64,000 nt of DNA, taken from Cyanobacteria bacterium FACHB-471 (GTDB lineage: Bacteria > Cyanobacteriota > Cyanobacteriia > Elainellales > Elainellaceae). The notes below the pieces were generated by a model, which was not told the DNA's origin, made no database searches, and saw only the letters and a list, made by a program, of their open reading frames with translations. A program made the position numbers and the translations under genes. This document shows, piece after piece, positions 48,896 through 58,350 of this stretch (the stretch's first letter is position 1; the number at the start of each line of letters is the position of its first letter). The stretch is from positions 1-64,000 of the forward strand of contig JACJOC010000058.1 in the NCBI GenBank assembly GCA_014695345.1. The letters are read 5' to 3'.

Positions 48896-50266
48896 TTATT
48901 GAGGAGGTTCTTCTGAGCGGGATTTAAGCCGCCAACCCGGTTTAACCACCTGACGAGCCCGGGCAATTACTAGACAATCATTGGGCACATCTTCGGTAAC
49001 GGTTGAACCCGCAGCAATGTTGACATCTGCACCAACCGTAATGGGCGCAACCAGGACGCTGTTTGAACCTGTTTTGGTGCGATCGCCAATTTGAGTGGGA
49101 TGTTTATTCACGCCGTCATAATTAGCTGTAATCGTTCCTGCACCAACGTTTACCCGTTCTCCAGTGGTCGTGTCGCCCAGGTAAGACAGATGAGCGACAT
49201 TGGTGCGATCGCCCAAAGTAGTTTTCTTCAACTCCACAAAGTTGCCGATGCGACAGCCATCTCCTACCTGCACCTGACCCCGCAAATGAGCATAGGGACC
49301 AATTCGGGTATTGGCTGCTACGGTGCTGTCTGTCACCACCGAATACAGCACGGTCACATTTTCGCCAATTTGACTATTTTCGATTAGGCTACCTGGTCCA
49401 ATGCGACTGCCTGCTTGAATTAAGGTCTTGCCTCTGAGGTGAGTTTGAGGCTCAACGATCACATCTGGCTGAAGCTGCACTGTGTCATCAATCGTCGTAC
49501 TATCGGGATCGATTAGCGTTACGCCTGCCTTCATCCAGTCATCTTTAACCCGCGTTTGTAGAATGCTGTAAGCATTGGCAAGCTGCTTGCGATCGTTGAT
49601 CCCTAAAATTTCCTGGTGATCTTCTACATCTACCGCCATCACGGGTTCCAAAATGCTAACGGTATCCGTCAGGTAATATTCCTGCTGGTCATTATTAGAC
49701 TGAAGCTGAGGCAGCACTCGTGACAGGTCAGCCCAGCGAAAGCAATAAACCCCAGCATTGATTCGGCGGTTTTGCTTTTGCGCAGCGGTGCAGTCCCGGT
49801 CTTCTACGATTTGCGTCACAATGTTTTGCCCATCACAAAACACGCGCCCGTAGCCCTTGGGGTCTGGCAACTGAGCCGTCAGAATTGTTGCTGCATTCTG
49901 CTTCGTTTGGTGGGTGTGCAACAGCGACTTCAGGGTTTGGGGACGCAGCAGCGGCACATCACCGTTTAGCACTAGCAAATCTCCCTCAAAGTCTACCAGC
50001 GGGGAAAGTAGCTGTTGAACGGCATGTCCAGTCCCCAATTGTTCCGTCTGTTCGACAAATTCTAAATCTGGGTAGGGGCTGAGTGCTTCCTGCACCAGAT
50101 CACTTCGATAGCCAACGATGATTAATTGGCGCGATGGTTGAATCTCTGCCAAACTTTGCAAAACTCGCTCAACCAGCGATCGCCCTCCTAGAGGATGCAA
50201 GACTTTGGGTAAGTGAGATTTCATTCGTGTCCCACGTCCCGCTGCCAGAATTGCTACCGCTACCAT
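48896..50266 (-). CDS. glmU: bifunctional GlmU (acetyltransferase/uridylyltransferase)
   Basis: This 456-residue enzyme makes UDP-N-acetylglucosamine for peptidoglycan and outer-membrane glycans. The N-terminal pyrophosphorylase has [20 protein letters not shown] (about residues 4-23), [26 protein letters not shown] and [10 protein letters not shown]. The C-terminal left-handed beta-helix has hexapeptide repeats from about 265 and the catalytic region [40 protein letters not shown]. The length is normal for the family. The gene is preceded by a 53-bp perfect palindrome that separates it from the HD-GYP regulator. Confidence 0.97.
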   Translation of the reverse strand: MVAVAILAAGRGTRMKSHLPKVLHPLGGRSLVERVLQSLAEIQPSRQLIIVGYRSDLVQEALSPYPDLEFVEQTEQLGTGHAVQQLLSPLVDFEGDLLVLNGDVPLLRPQTLKSLLHTHQTKQNAATILTAQLPDPKGYGRVFCDGQNIVTQIVEDRDCTAAQKQNRRINAGVYCFRWADLSRVLPQLQSNNDQQEYYLTDTVSILEPVMAVDVEDHQEILGINDRKQLANAYSILQTRVKDDWMKAGVTLIDPDSTTIDDTVQLQPDVIVEPQTHLRGKTLIQAGSRIGPGSLIENSQIGENVTVLYSVVTDSTVAANTRIGPYAHLRGQVQVGDGCRIGNFVELKKTTLGDRTNVAHLSYLGDTTTGERVNVGAGTITANYDGVNKHPTQIGDRTKTGSNSVLVAPITVGADVNIAAGSTVTEDVPNDCLVIARARQVVKPGWRLKSRSEEPPQ

Positions 50267-50324
50267 GTTTTCCCAACCTAATCCATTCTCACGGAGTATA
50301 CCTTGCTAGTGCTTTTTCCAAAAG

Positions 50325-50377
50325 GCTGTTTTGTAAGGAGGGTGCAGGCGACGCCTGCACCCTCCTTACAAAACAGC
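50325..50377. repeat. 53-bp perfect palindrome (26-1-26)
   Basis: The 26 bases at 50325-50350 (starting GCTGTTTTGTAAGGAGGG) are the exact reverse complement of 50352-50377, with a single A at 50351. It sits 30 bases after the stop of the HD-GYP gene and 58 bases before the glmU start, both leftward. It can terminate or insulate transcription, since TTTT follows the minus-strand stem. It may also be a mobile repeat. Confidence 0.9.
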
Positions 50378-50407
50378 TTCATTGAGCTGCGCAGCAATAC
50401 CATTTGC

Positions 50408-51460
50408 TCAGTTCAAATGCGTGAACAATTCAGCTTTTTCAACTTCCCCCTTCTCTGCCCCAGGTTGAGTCAGGACAAACTCAGAAAACAGTTGCATCAG
50501 CTTAGGATTTCGCCAACCCCTAGCAGTTTCTGCATTCATAATTTTGAGAGCTTCCTCAAACGAGAGGGCAATTTTATAAGGTCGGCTATGAGTTAGGGCA
50601 TCAAAAATGTCGATGATCTGAAATACCTGAGCCAGGTAAGGAATTTCATCGCCAACTAAACCGTCTGGGTAGCCAGAACCATCCCAACGCTCATGATGAT
50701 GGCGAATAATCGGGATGACTCCTTGCATCGTTCTTAGCGGCTGACAGATTTTTTCGCCGATTAGCACATGTTGTCGCATTAACTCCCAATCTTCTGGCGT
50801 GAGTTTGTCTGTCTTGAGCAAAACTGCATCAGGAATACCAACTTTGCCAATATCGTGTAGGTAACCACCCCACATTAAATCGCGAACCTCATTTCGGGAA
50901 AGGTTGAGAAATTCACCAAATGCTTTGCCTTGAAGAACCAGACGTTCACAGTGATTTCCGGTATTAGGATCACGGCTCTCAACAGCACGGGCAATTGAAA
51001 ATAAGACTTGACTGGCATGATCCAGATCTTCGTTGAGGCGTTTTTGCTGAACTAGAGATTTGACGCGAGCAGAAAGCTCAAGCTGGTCAAAAGGCTTTGT
51101 CAGAAAATCGTCTCCTCCGGCTTCAATTCCTCTTAAGCGGGCACGGCGATCGTTTAAAGCAGTAATAAAAACAATTGGAATTAAGCGGGTTCGTTCATCC
51201 TGCTTGAGTCGACGACAAACTTCAAATCCGTCTATTCCTGGCATCATTACATCTAACAGGATTAGATCTGGGTTAACGTCAACTACACAGCCTAAAGCAG
51301 TAGAGCCGCTGCTGGCTTCTAAAACTTCATAACCTTCTACTGCGAGAAGAGCAACAGCAGTCATCCGACTGGAGGGATGATCATCAACAACCAAAATTTT
51401 AGGTTTTTCTGAGTCAGGACAGTTCACAAGAAGGACTCGCTTTTTGTCGTTTGTTAGCAT
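50408..51460 (-). CDS. response regulator with HD-GYP c-di-GMP phosphodiesterase domain
   Basis: I choose ATG 51460 (MLTNDKKRVLLVN); the frame is open to a TTG at 51481. The protein has 350 residues. The receiver domain covers about 20-140, with LVVDDHPSS, the phospho-accepting Asp in LILLDVMMPGIDGFEVC and the Lys in FLTKPFDQ. The HD-GYP domain covers about 160-345, with HDIGKVGIPDAVLLK, HHHERWDGSGYPDGL (the HD, HH and GYP metal and specificity residues) and DIFDALTHSRPYK. Such proteins hydrolyse cyclic di-GMP when phosphorylated. A large palindrome separates it from glmU. The kinase partner is not nearby. Confidence 0.94.
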   Translation of the reverse strand: MLTNDKKRVLLVNCPDSEKPKILVVDDHPSSRMTAVALLAVEGYEVLEASSGSTALGCVVDVNPDLILLDVMMPGIDGFEVCRRLKQDERTRLIPIVFITALNDRRARLRGIEAGGDDFLTKPFDQLELSARVKSLVQQKRLNEDLDHASQVLFSIARAVESRDPNTGNHCERLVLQGKAFGEFLNLSRNEVRDLMWGGYLHDIGKVGIPDAVLLKTDKLTPEDWELMRQHVLIGEKICQPLRTMQGVIPIIRHHHERWDGSGYPDGLVGDEIPYLAQVFQIIDIFDALTHSRPYKIALSFEEALKIMNAETARGWRNPKLMQLFSEFVLTQPGAEKGEVEKAELFTHLN

Positions 51461-51481
51461 CACCTGATATCTGGCGTACAA

Positions 51482-51943
51482 AACTCGACAGCAACCTGCT
51501 CAATTAGTTGGGCTAGTTAACTTGGTAGGTCCGTGCAGCAGTGATGCAACGTCTGCAATACAGTTTTTGGACAGAGGAGCAAACGCTCGTTTGACAGTTA
51601 CCTATTGCCTTACTCATTAGACTTGGGCATTAATCTAGCCTATGATTCCCGGTATTCAGGTTTTATTGACAAGACAAGTGTTAATTTGAAGAAGTCTCTA
51701 ATCTTCTTCAGTACTAAGTTTGAAACGTCTTTAATCTTTTGCCCTCAGCACACATTTTCTTGCTGAAGTGCCCTTTAGTATAGCTTCAACAAGATTAGGA
51801 CTGAGAAACTTAATAAATCCGCAATTTAGCGCTATTAATCCATGTCGGCGAAATATTTCAATACAGCAAAAAATCGGGGACAAATTGCCCCGATTTAAGA
51901 AGTTATATCTGAAAGCAGATTGCCCCTGAAAGCAAGCCGACGG
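51482..51943. other. 462-base spacer with a terminator at its right part
   Basis: No gene is supported. It contains the terminator of the downstream-lying leftward gene (51865-51896) and the AT-rich upstream region of the HD-GYP gene. Nothing else stands out. Confidence 0.4.
51865..51896 (-). terminator. intrinsic terminator of the 76-residue gene
   Basis: AAATCGGGG (51871-51879) pairs with CCCCGATTT (51888-51896) around ACAAATTG. On the minus strand the stem is followed by TTTTTTGC. It lies 48 bases after the gene's stop at 51944. Confidence 0.85.
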
Positions 51944-52174
51944 CTAGAGAACTTGACGAGAGACAAATTTCTCGAAATTAGCCTGGGTCTGATGCAGCAG
52001 CAGCTCGCGGCTGTCAATGGTTTGCGTCAGGGTGGGAACTAGGTTACGAGCCTGTAACGCCATGTGAAGCTGTAGGTGAGCGACGTACTCGCTGAAGTCC
52101 TCTCGAAGTGCAGGATTTGAAAGTTGTTCGGATTGCGAAGCCAAAGTGTTCTTCCTCTCTAAACTCTGCGTCAA
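51944..52174 (-). CDS. small hypothetical protein
   Basis: The protein has 76 residues and is soluble and helical: FSEYVAHLQLHMALQARNLV, TIDSRELLLHQTQANFEKFV and an end SRQVL. It has no cysteine and no known domain. The ATG at 52174 is not far from GGAAGAA on the minus strand. A strong intrinsic terminator follows its stop, which supports it as a real transcription unit. The role is unknown. Confidence 0.6.
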   Translation of the reverse strand: MTQSLERKNTLASQSEQLSNPALREDFSEYVAHLQLHMALQARNLVPTLTQTIDSRELLLHQTQANFEKFVSRQVL

Positions 52175-52437
52175 AGGGTATCAAAGTCAAAGGATGTCAA
52201 AAGCTGACATGTAGAACGTATCATTTCAACGTTCCTTTGTTTTGCGTTTTGCAATGAAGTGTAATCCTTTTGGGATTAACTGTTGAGAAGTATAAACTTC
52301 ATTGAAATCTGGCGGCAAACTTTCCCAAAATTTGGGCGACCTTGCCTGAAGTATTTTCAGGTGCGATCGCCTCTCCACATTTGTCGCCTACCAGCATCCC
52401 TTACTCGTCAACATCTACTCTAAGGTTCCCACGCACT

Positions 52438-53292
52438 ATGAGCGACAAGCAGATTCTAACGCTGAACAGCCAATCTAATAATGACTTACCCTACCAGGCT
52501 GCCTATTCAGAGACAGGGCAAGGTCCAGTTGTCTTGTTTCTGCATGGCTTTATGGGCGAAGGAAGCTGTTGGCGATCGCTCACTCAACTGCTCCAGCCTC
52601 ACTATCGCTGCATCAGCTTAGACATGCTGGGGTTTGGTGCGTCGTCTAAACCCAAAATTCGCTATGACATCGCCAAGCAGGTTGCTTTTGTGCGGCAATT
52701 TGTGGAGACGCTCAATCTGGGTTCAGTGGCAATTGTGGGGCATTCGCTGGGTGGATGGGTCGCTTCAGCCTATGCGCTTGATTACGAGAACTCCGTCAGC
52801 GCTTTGATTTTAGCGGCTCCAGCTGGAATTCGAGACGACAGTTTTTGTGGGCGCTATGATGCGCTACGTCCGCTGCTGTGGCAAACCCCGCTGGTGGATG
52901 GAATGCTTTGGTTGGTAAAGCCCTTCGCTGGTGTTGTTGGACAGCAAGAAGGACTGGAGCGGATTAGCTGGTTTCGACGGGAGCTAAATGCTCAACCTGC
53001 GGCCCGATCATTTTTGGTCGATCGGCTCCGTCCTGAAGATGCGATTGACACAGTTGAGAAGGAAATTCATCGTTTGCGAGTGCCGACGCTGGTGATCACG
53101 GGCGATCGCGATGAAACGATTCCACTGTGGCACTCGCAGACCTACGCCTCCGAAATTTCGGGGGCTGAGATTGTAGTGATTCCCGGTGCTGACCACGCTT
53201 TACCTCAGGGTTATGCCTCCGAAATGGCTGAACTGATCCTGCCATTTTTGAGCCGTGTATCTACTGCTTCGCCTCATCAACCCTCACCATGA
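52438..53292 (+). CDS. alpha/beta hydrolase
   Basis: I choose ATG 52438 (MSDKQILTLNSQ); a TTG at 52342 would add 32 low-complexity residues. The protein has 284 residues. The oxyanion region is VVLFLHGFMGEGSCWRSL. The nucleophile elbow GHSLGG lies at VAIVGHSLGGWVASAY, the catalytic Asp in LVITGDRDETIP and the catalytic His in GADHALPQGYASE. The fold resembles 2-hydroxymuconate-type C-C hydrolases and acyl esterases. The substrate is unknown. The next gene, a membrane protein, starts 16 bases later with GTG and may be co-transcribed. Confidence 0.9.
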   Translation: MSDKQILTLNSQSNNDLPYQAAYSETGQGPVVLFLHGFMGEGSCWRSLTQLLQPHYRCISLDMLGFGASSKPKIRYDIAKQVAFVRQFVETLNLGSVAIVGHSLGGWVASAYALDYENSVSALILAAPAGIRDDSFCGRYDALRPLLWQTPLVDGMLWLVKPFAGVVGQQEGLERISWFRRELNAQPAARSFLVDRLRPEDAIDTVEKEIHRLRVPTLVITGDRDETIPLWHSQTYASEISGAEIVVIPGADHALPQGYASEMAELILPFLSRVSTASPHQPSP

Positions 53293-53307
53293 TAAGCAGG
53301 AGTTTCT

Positions 53308-54090
53308 GTGAAATACTTTGCCGTTTTAATTACGCTGCTGCGCGATCGCACGCTTTTTCTAGAAGAAATTCGTCAAGGTATTAAGATTGAAAGCAAGATC
53401 GTTTCGCTGCTGATCTCAAGCTCGATCTTTTTTGCAATTTATGGCGCAATTATTGGCGCAAACAGCAGCCTACCTCAAGTCATTTCATCGGCTGTAAAAC
53501 TTCCGGCTCTGTATCTAATTACGCTGATTATCTGTTTGCCGACGCTGTTTTTCTTTGACATTTTGTTTGGGTCTACACTGGCTTTCAATCAATATGCTGC
53601 TTTGATTCTGACAACAGTCTCAGTAATCAGTGTTTTGCTATTCAGCTTTGCTCCAGTCACTCTGTTTTTCCTAGTTTCAATTCGAGATTACGAATTCTTC
53701 CTGCTACTAAACATTGCTATCCTTGCACTCACTGGAGTAATTGGCGTGAAATTGTTTTATCAGGGAATGCAATTTGTTACGGAAGCAAATTACAAGACGT
53801 TCAAATCAAGAGAACCGTTGGTTAAACTGGACGAGGCAGAAAATCCGTCAGAAGATTTTGTTAGTGTGAAAGATGCGATTCCTGTAGAGGATAAAAGTCA
53901 AAGGATGCGAACAAGGCTGCTGCAATTTTGGTTATTCCTTTATGCTCTGGTAGGTAGCCAGTTGGGGTGGACGCTCAGACCCTTTTTTGGCGCACCTGGA
54001 GAGCCTTTTCAGCTATTTCGCAGTGAAATTGAGAGCAATTTTTATCAACAGGTGATTCGAATAATCTTCACTGTTTTGGGCCTTCAATAG
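53308..54090 (+). CDS. multi-span membrane protein, unknown
   Basis: The protein has 260 residues and starts at GTG after CAGGAG. Four to five membrane helices occupy about residues 30-165 (FFAIYGAIIGANSSLPQVIS, LYLITLIICLPTLFFFDIL, AALILTTVSVISVLLFSF). A soluble part follows and then FLYALVGSQLGWTLRPFFGA (about residues 215-235), which with FQLFRSEIESNFYQQV resembles the conserved end of a membrane family in several bacterial phyla. Those members are of unknown function. It lies between the hydrolase and another membrane-protein gene, all on the plus strand. Confidence 0.72.
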   Translation: MKYFAVLITLLRDRTLFLEEIRQGIKIESKIVSLLISSSIFFAIYGAIIGANSSLPQVISSAVKLPALYLITLIICLPTLFFFDILFGSTLAFNQYAALILTTVSVISVLLFSFAPVTLFFLVSIRDYEFFLLLNIAILALTGVIGVKLFYQGMQFVTEANYKTFKSREPLVKLDEAENPSEDFVSVKDAIPVEDKSQRMRTRLLQFWLFLYALVGSQLGWTLRPFFGAPGEPFQLFRSEIESNFYQQVIRIIFTVLGLQ

Positions 54091-54125
54091 TTTTAAGTGT
54101 TGCCAAGATTAAGAGCAGGTTACTT

Positions 54126-54827
54126 ATGCAGTCAGACCTGGAGGAACTGAGAATTACCCAAAAGGAATTGGAAAACTTATCAGGTCTAGATGTGAATGAA
54201 GTCTTTGTAGGTGGTGCATGGCGACCTTCGATTATTCGCTATCCCAAAAGGCTTCTTTCGTTTGTAATGACTGAAGTTTTTACGTTTGGGTTGATTCTAA
54301 TTTTTTGCTTGCCAATTGGCTTAATCATAGCTCGTAGCTTTGGTGGGCTAACGGGAGATGTTAGCAGCACTGCACAATTTCTACAGACTAGTTTTGGAGC
54401 GTCGGTGGCGAGCGCCTTGCTGTGGAACTTCTACATGTGGCAGAAAGGAAAAGGTATGAAAATACTGGCTCACTTGCTAGATGAAGTGGATAAACACAAT
54501 GAAATTATTGCAGCAGTTGATGTAATCGACGAACTCGGTTCGGTGAAAAACTCAACGATTAGCCTGATCGATCGGAAAGAAGTTTTAGCTGCCCTTACCG
54601 CTACAAGAGAAAGCTTAGTTTGTGCATTAATGACTGAAAAAATTTTGCGAAAACACAAGCGCTTTATTGCCCGTCGTCATGAGTTGTTCAACAACATCGA
54701 AACCAATTTAGCAGCACTGCAAAATTTGCAGGTGAATAACCAGGCAGATGAATATGGGCAGCTTTTGAATGAAGCGCTTGAGATTGGCATGAGTGTACAT
54801 CAGGAAATCAGAAAGTTTGAGCGATAA
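54126..54827 (+). CDS. two-span membrane protein with helical C-terminus
   Basis: The protein has 233 residues. Two hydrophobic stretches, VFTFGLILIFCLPIGLIIAR (about 53-72) and a weaker SFGASVASALLWNFYMWQ (about 90-107), are followed by a long amphipathic helical domain to the end (EIIAAVDVIDELGSVKNSTI, LVCALMTEKILRKHKRFIAR, DEYGQLLNEALEIGMSVHQE). This is not a recognised domain. The gene follows the multi-span gene by 35 bases on the same strand, and the two may form one unit. Confidence 0.65.
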   Translation: MQSDLEELRITQKELENLSGLDVNEVFVGGAWRPSIIRYPKRLLSFVMTEVFTFGLILIFCLPIGLIIARSFGGLTGDVSSTAQFLQTSFGASVASALLWNFYMWQKGKGMKILAHLLDEVDKHNEIIAAVDVIDELGSVKNSTISLIDRKEVLAALTATRESLVCALMTEKILRKHKRFIARRHELFNNIETNLAALQNLQVNNQADEYGQLLNEALEIGMSVHQEIRKFER

Positions 54828-54959
54828 GAGAATTGGGAACCGGGAGATTGCCTGGAATAGCCATAGACAAGCTATAGATAATATGTGAATCTTCCTACAG
54901 ACAGATGACAAGTTTTCGTGCCAGACTGTTGTAACTGATTTGTTGTCTGGCTCAAAGCT

Positions 54960-55199
54960 ATGCTGAGTGTGAATTGGAAAGTTGAACGCTGCCTGAACTG
55001 TTGCCATTTTGCGGTCAAGAGTCAGGATGAGTTTTTTGATTGCTTAAAGTGCCGAGAGCAATTGCTACACGACCAAATCACCAACTCGTTAGAAAGAAGC
55101 TGCGTATTTTGCGGGCAGCCCCTCATTCTTCTCATGGAATCCTGTTTACACTGTGGAAATCAGCCTAAATTACTCCAGATGGAGCTAGAAACAGACTGA
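54960..55199 (+). CDS. small double zinc-ribbon protein
   Basis: The protein has 79 residues with eight cysteines in four CXXC pairs: RCLNCCHF, FDCLKCREQ, SCVFCGQPL and SCLHCGNQPK. The pairing 1-2 and 3-4 gives two zinc ribbons. The short polar rest has no further domain. Such mini zinc-ribbons serve as protein or nucleic-acid binding modules, but no specific role is indicated. The gene lies 55 bases upstream of the TPR-glycosyltransferase gene on the same strand. Confidence 0.7.
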   Translation: MLSVNWKVERCLNCCHFAVKSQDEFFDCLKCREQLLHDQITNSLERSCVFCGQPLILLMESCLHCGNQPKLLQMELETD

Positions 55200-55254
55200 A
55201 AGAAGGGTAGAGCAGCACGCTCTAACTTCTCATCCTTCACCCCTCATTTCCTCA

Positions 55255-58200
55255 ATGGCTTCCCTCTCTGATGCACTGGCGATCGCCCACCAGCATTATC
55301 AATCTGGACGGCTAGCTGAAGCAGAACAGGCATATCGCCAAATTTTGGCAGAGCATCCTGACTACACCGAGGTCTGGCATTTCTTGGGAATGACGTTTCA
55401 CCAGGCAGGACGCTTGCTCGATGCGATCGCTTGCTATCAGCGAGCGTTGAGTTTCAAGCCTGACAATCCCTTTGTTCACAACAATTTAGGGGTAGCTCAC
55501 CGGGCGCAGGGGCAGTTTGATCTGGCGATCGCTCACTATCAACAGGCTTTGGCACTCAAGCCCAGCTATCCAGAAGTTCACAACAATTTGGGCAACCTGT
55601 TTCGCCAAACGGGTGATTTGGAGCAGGCGATCGCCCATTATCAGCAAGCCATTTCCCTTGCACCTCGCTATGCAGAAGCGCATAACAACCTGGGCATGGT
55701 GCGGCAGGATCAGGGCGAATTTGAGCAGGCGATCGCTCACTATCAGCAAGCCCTAACACTGAAACCAGACAATGCTGATATCCACAACAATTTGGGAAAT
55801 GCCCTCCAGGGGCTGAAGAAATTTGAGGCAGCGATCGCTTGCTACCAAAAAGCGTTGGCGTTGCAACCCGAAAATTTCACCTTCTACAACAACTTGGGGG
55901 CAGCCCTGCAAGAGTTAGGGCAGTTAACGAAATCGGTGCAGGTTTATCGGCAGGCGCTAACGCTGAAGCCTGACTATGCGGATGCTTATTACAACCTGGG
56001 CAATACGCTGAAAGATTTGAAAAAGCTGGATGAATGTGTCACCTGTTATCGTCAGGCGATCGCCCTCAAACCCAACTATGCGGATGCCTACAACAATCTA
56101 GGTTTAGCGCTATGCGAACAGGGCAAAATTGCTGAATCAGTTGCAGCCTATCAACAGGTAATTTCGCTTCAGCCTGACTATGCGGATGCTCACCTCAATC
56201 GGGGATTGTCACTGCTGCTGGCAGGCGAGCTAGCCCAAGGCTTTGAGGAATACGAGTGGCGCTGGCAGGTAAAAGGGCCAAACTTCAAGTCACTTCCTGC
56301 CTTCACTCAACCGATATGGGATGGGTCTTACCTGAACGGCAAAACAATTTTGCTGCACGCCGAGCAAGGCTTTGGTGACACGATTCAGTTTATTCGTTAC
56401 GCGCCGCTGATAGCTGAGCGCGGCGGGCGGGTGATTGTAGAGTGTCAGGAAGCGCTAATCAGGCTGCTGCAAACCGTTCCTGAAATTAACCAGGTAATTG
56501 CCAAAGGCACTCCCCTACCGGAATTCCACGTCCATGCGCCATTGCTCAGCTTGCCGCACATTTTCGGGACTACGTTAAATACGATTCCAGCTCAGATTCC
56601 CTACCTTAAAGCGCCTGCTTCTGATTTTCGCCTTGATGCACCGTCCGATCGCTTCAAAGTGGGAATTGTTTGGGCAGGCAGTCCCGATCATCGCAGCGAT
56701 CGAGATCGCTCCTGTTCTCTCAGTCAATTTATGAAACTGCTGGAAGTTCCAAACGTCCAGATTTATAGTCTACAAAAAGGCGCAAGAACAGCAGACCTGA
56801 CGCAGCTGCCAAACGCTAGTGCTATCCAAGATCTGAGCCCTCAGCTAAAAGATTTTGCTGACACTGCCGCTGCAATGATGCAGCTTGATTTGATTATCAC
56901 CGTTGACACCTCAGTCGGTCACTTGGCTGGAGCGCTGGGTCGCCCCGTTTGGGTGCTGCTATCTTTTGCTGCTGACTGGCGCTGGATGTGCGATCGCTCA
57001 GATAGCCCCTGGTACCCCACCCTTCGCCTGTTCCGCCAACCCACCCCTGGTGATTGGGATAGCGTCCTTACCGAAACCATTCAAACCCTAAAAACCAAAA
57101 CTCTAAGACCCCAATCCCCAACCCCTGATCCCCAACCCCCAGCTTCCACTCCCCAACCCTCAGCTCCAAGTCTCCACTCCATCGGCATCGGCTGGGAACT
57201 TAGCGCTGCCACGGGCTGGGGCATCTACGGCACCAATCTGACGCTGCAATTGCTTAAAACTCGCGAGTTCAAGCCGATTACTCTACTGCCTCCATTCACC
57301 TCGGCGGACTTCAACCCGTTGCATCAGGCACTTTTAAGTCCCCTATTTAACGAGCCGCAGCGAATTGAGCAGATTCTTCAGCAAAATCCTGGTAAAGCCT
57401 TGAAGGGAAACTTTTTGTTGCTGAAAGCTTTGGGCAACCAGTTTGAAACCACTCCAAAGTTGGAACGGGTCAGCGGAAAACATAATGTCGGCGTGATTTT
57501 TTTTGAAGATACGCAACTGAGCCAAACTGCACTGGCACGAGCAAATTCTTATGACCTAATCTTGGCAGGCTCAAGCTGGAATACTGAGGTGCTAAAGAGC
57601 TACGGCTGCAATCCTGTTTGCATGGTGCCCCAGGGAATTGATCCGACGATTTTTCATCCTGCACCTCGGTCGGGTGTGTTGGGCGATCGCTTCGTCATAT
57701 TTTCTGGGGGTAAGCTGGAATATCGCAAAGGGCAAGATATTGTAATTAAAGCCTTTCGCATCTTCCACTCACGTCACCCAGAAGCATTGCTGCTTACCGC
57801 GTGGCACAACTTTTGGCCACAAACCATGATTGAGTTAGAGCAAGCCGGACATGTAGCTGGCTTACCTAAAGCGAGTTCTGATGGACGATTACAAATTCAG
57901 AATTGGTTAGCCGACAATGGTATTCCAACCACCGCCTGCATGGATGTGGGACTAATTCCCAATCACCTGGTGGGACAAATTTTGCGAGAAGCAGATGTGG
58001 CTGTCTTCCCCAATCGCTGTGAAGGAGGAACAAACCTGGCGGCGATGGAAAGCCTCGCCTGTGGGGTACCAACAATCCTCTCTGCCAACACAGGACATTT
58101 AGATTTAATTGATGAAAACCACTGTTACTCACTTAAGACTCAAGGTGAAGTAAAACCAACACAGTCTTATTCAGGTGTTGCAGGATGGGGAGAGTCTGAC

Positions 58201-58350
58201 CCTGAAGAACTGGTTGAAGTATTGGAAGCGATTTATACAAACCGCCAGGAAGCTTACCAGCGAGGCATCAATGCCACTCACTTTATGCAAGATTGGACTT
58301 GGGAAAAGCAGGTAGGGCGATTGCTTGAAGTGATTAAACCTCTGTTGTGA
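55255..58350 (+). CDS. TPR protein fused to two glycosyltransferase-like domains
   Basis: This 1031-residue protein begins with about nine TPR units (residues 1-310), each near the pattern LKPDYADAYNNLG. A GT9-like domain follows (about 335-610) with ILLHAEQGFGDTIQFIRYAP, FKVGIVWAGSPDHRSDRDRS and VDTSVGHLAGALGRPVWVLL. A Pro/Gln-rich linker (about 615-640) leads to a GT4-type domain with ILAGSSWNTEVLKSYG, VPQGIDPTIFHPAP, FSGGKLEYRKGQDIVIKAF and FPNRCEGGTNLAAMESLACG. TPR plus GT9-like is common in cyanobacteria; the added GT4 half makes a double enzyme. It likely builds surface glycans, in keeping with the genes that follow. Its 3' end overlaps the convergent acetyltransferase by 17 bases. Confidence 0.9.
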   Translation: MASLSDALAIAHQHYQSGRLAEAEQAYRQILAEHPDYTEVWHFLGMTFHQAGRLLDAIACYQRALSFKPDNPFVHNNLGVAHRAQGQFDLAIAHYQQALALKPSYPEVHNNLGNLFRQTGDLEQAIAHYQQAISLAPRYAEAHNNLGMVRQDQGEFEQAIAHYQQALTLKPDNADIHNNLGNALQGLKKFEAAIACYQKALALQPENFTFYNNLGAALQELGQLTKSVQVYRQALTLKPDYADAYYNLGNTLKDLKKLDECVTCYRQAIALKPNYADAYNNLGLALCEQGKIAESVAAYQQVISLQPDYADAHLNRGLSLLLAGELAQGFEEYEWRWQVKGPNFKSLPAFTQPIWDGSYLNGKTILLHAEQGFGDTIQFIRYAPLIAERGGRVIVECQEALIRLLQTVPEINQVIAKGTPLPEFHVHAPLLSLPHIFGTTLNTIPAQIPYLKAPASDFRLDAPSDRFKVGIVWAGSPDHRSDRDRSCSLSQFMKLLEVPNVQIYSLQKGARTADLTQLPNASAIQDLSPQLKDFADTAAAMMQLDLIITVDTSVGHLAGALGRPVWVLLSFAADWRWMCDRSDSPWYPTLRLFRQPTPGDWDSVLTETIQTLKTKTLRPQSPTPDPQPPASTPQPSAPSLHSIGIGWELSAATGWGIYGTNLTLQLLKTREFKPITLLPPFTSADFNPLHQALLSPLFNEPQRIEQILQQNPGKALKGNFLLLKALGNQFETTPKLERVSGKHNVGVIFFEDTQLSQTALARANSYDLILAGSSWNTEVLKSYGCNPVCMVPQGIDPTIFHPAPRSGVLGDRFVIFSGGKLEYRKGQDIVIKAFRIFHSRHPEALLLTAWHNFWPQTMIELEQAGHVAGLPKASSDGRLQIQNWLADNGIPTTACMDVGLIPNHLVGQILREADVAVFPNRCEGGTNLAAMESLACGVPTILSANTGHLDLIDENHCYSLKTQGEVKPTQSYSGVAGWGESDPEELVEVLEAIYTNRQEAYQRGINATHFMQDWTWEKQVGRLLEVIKPLL

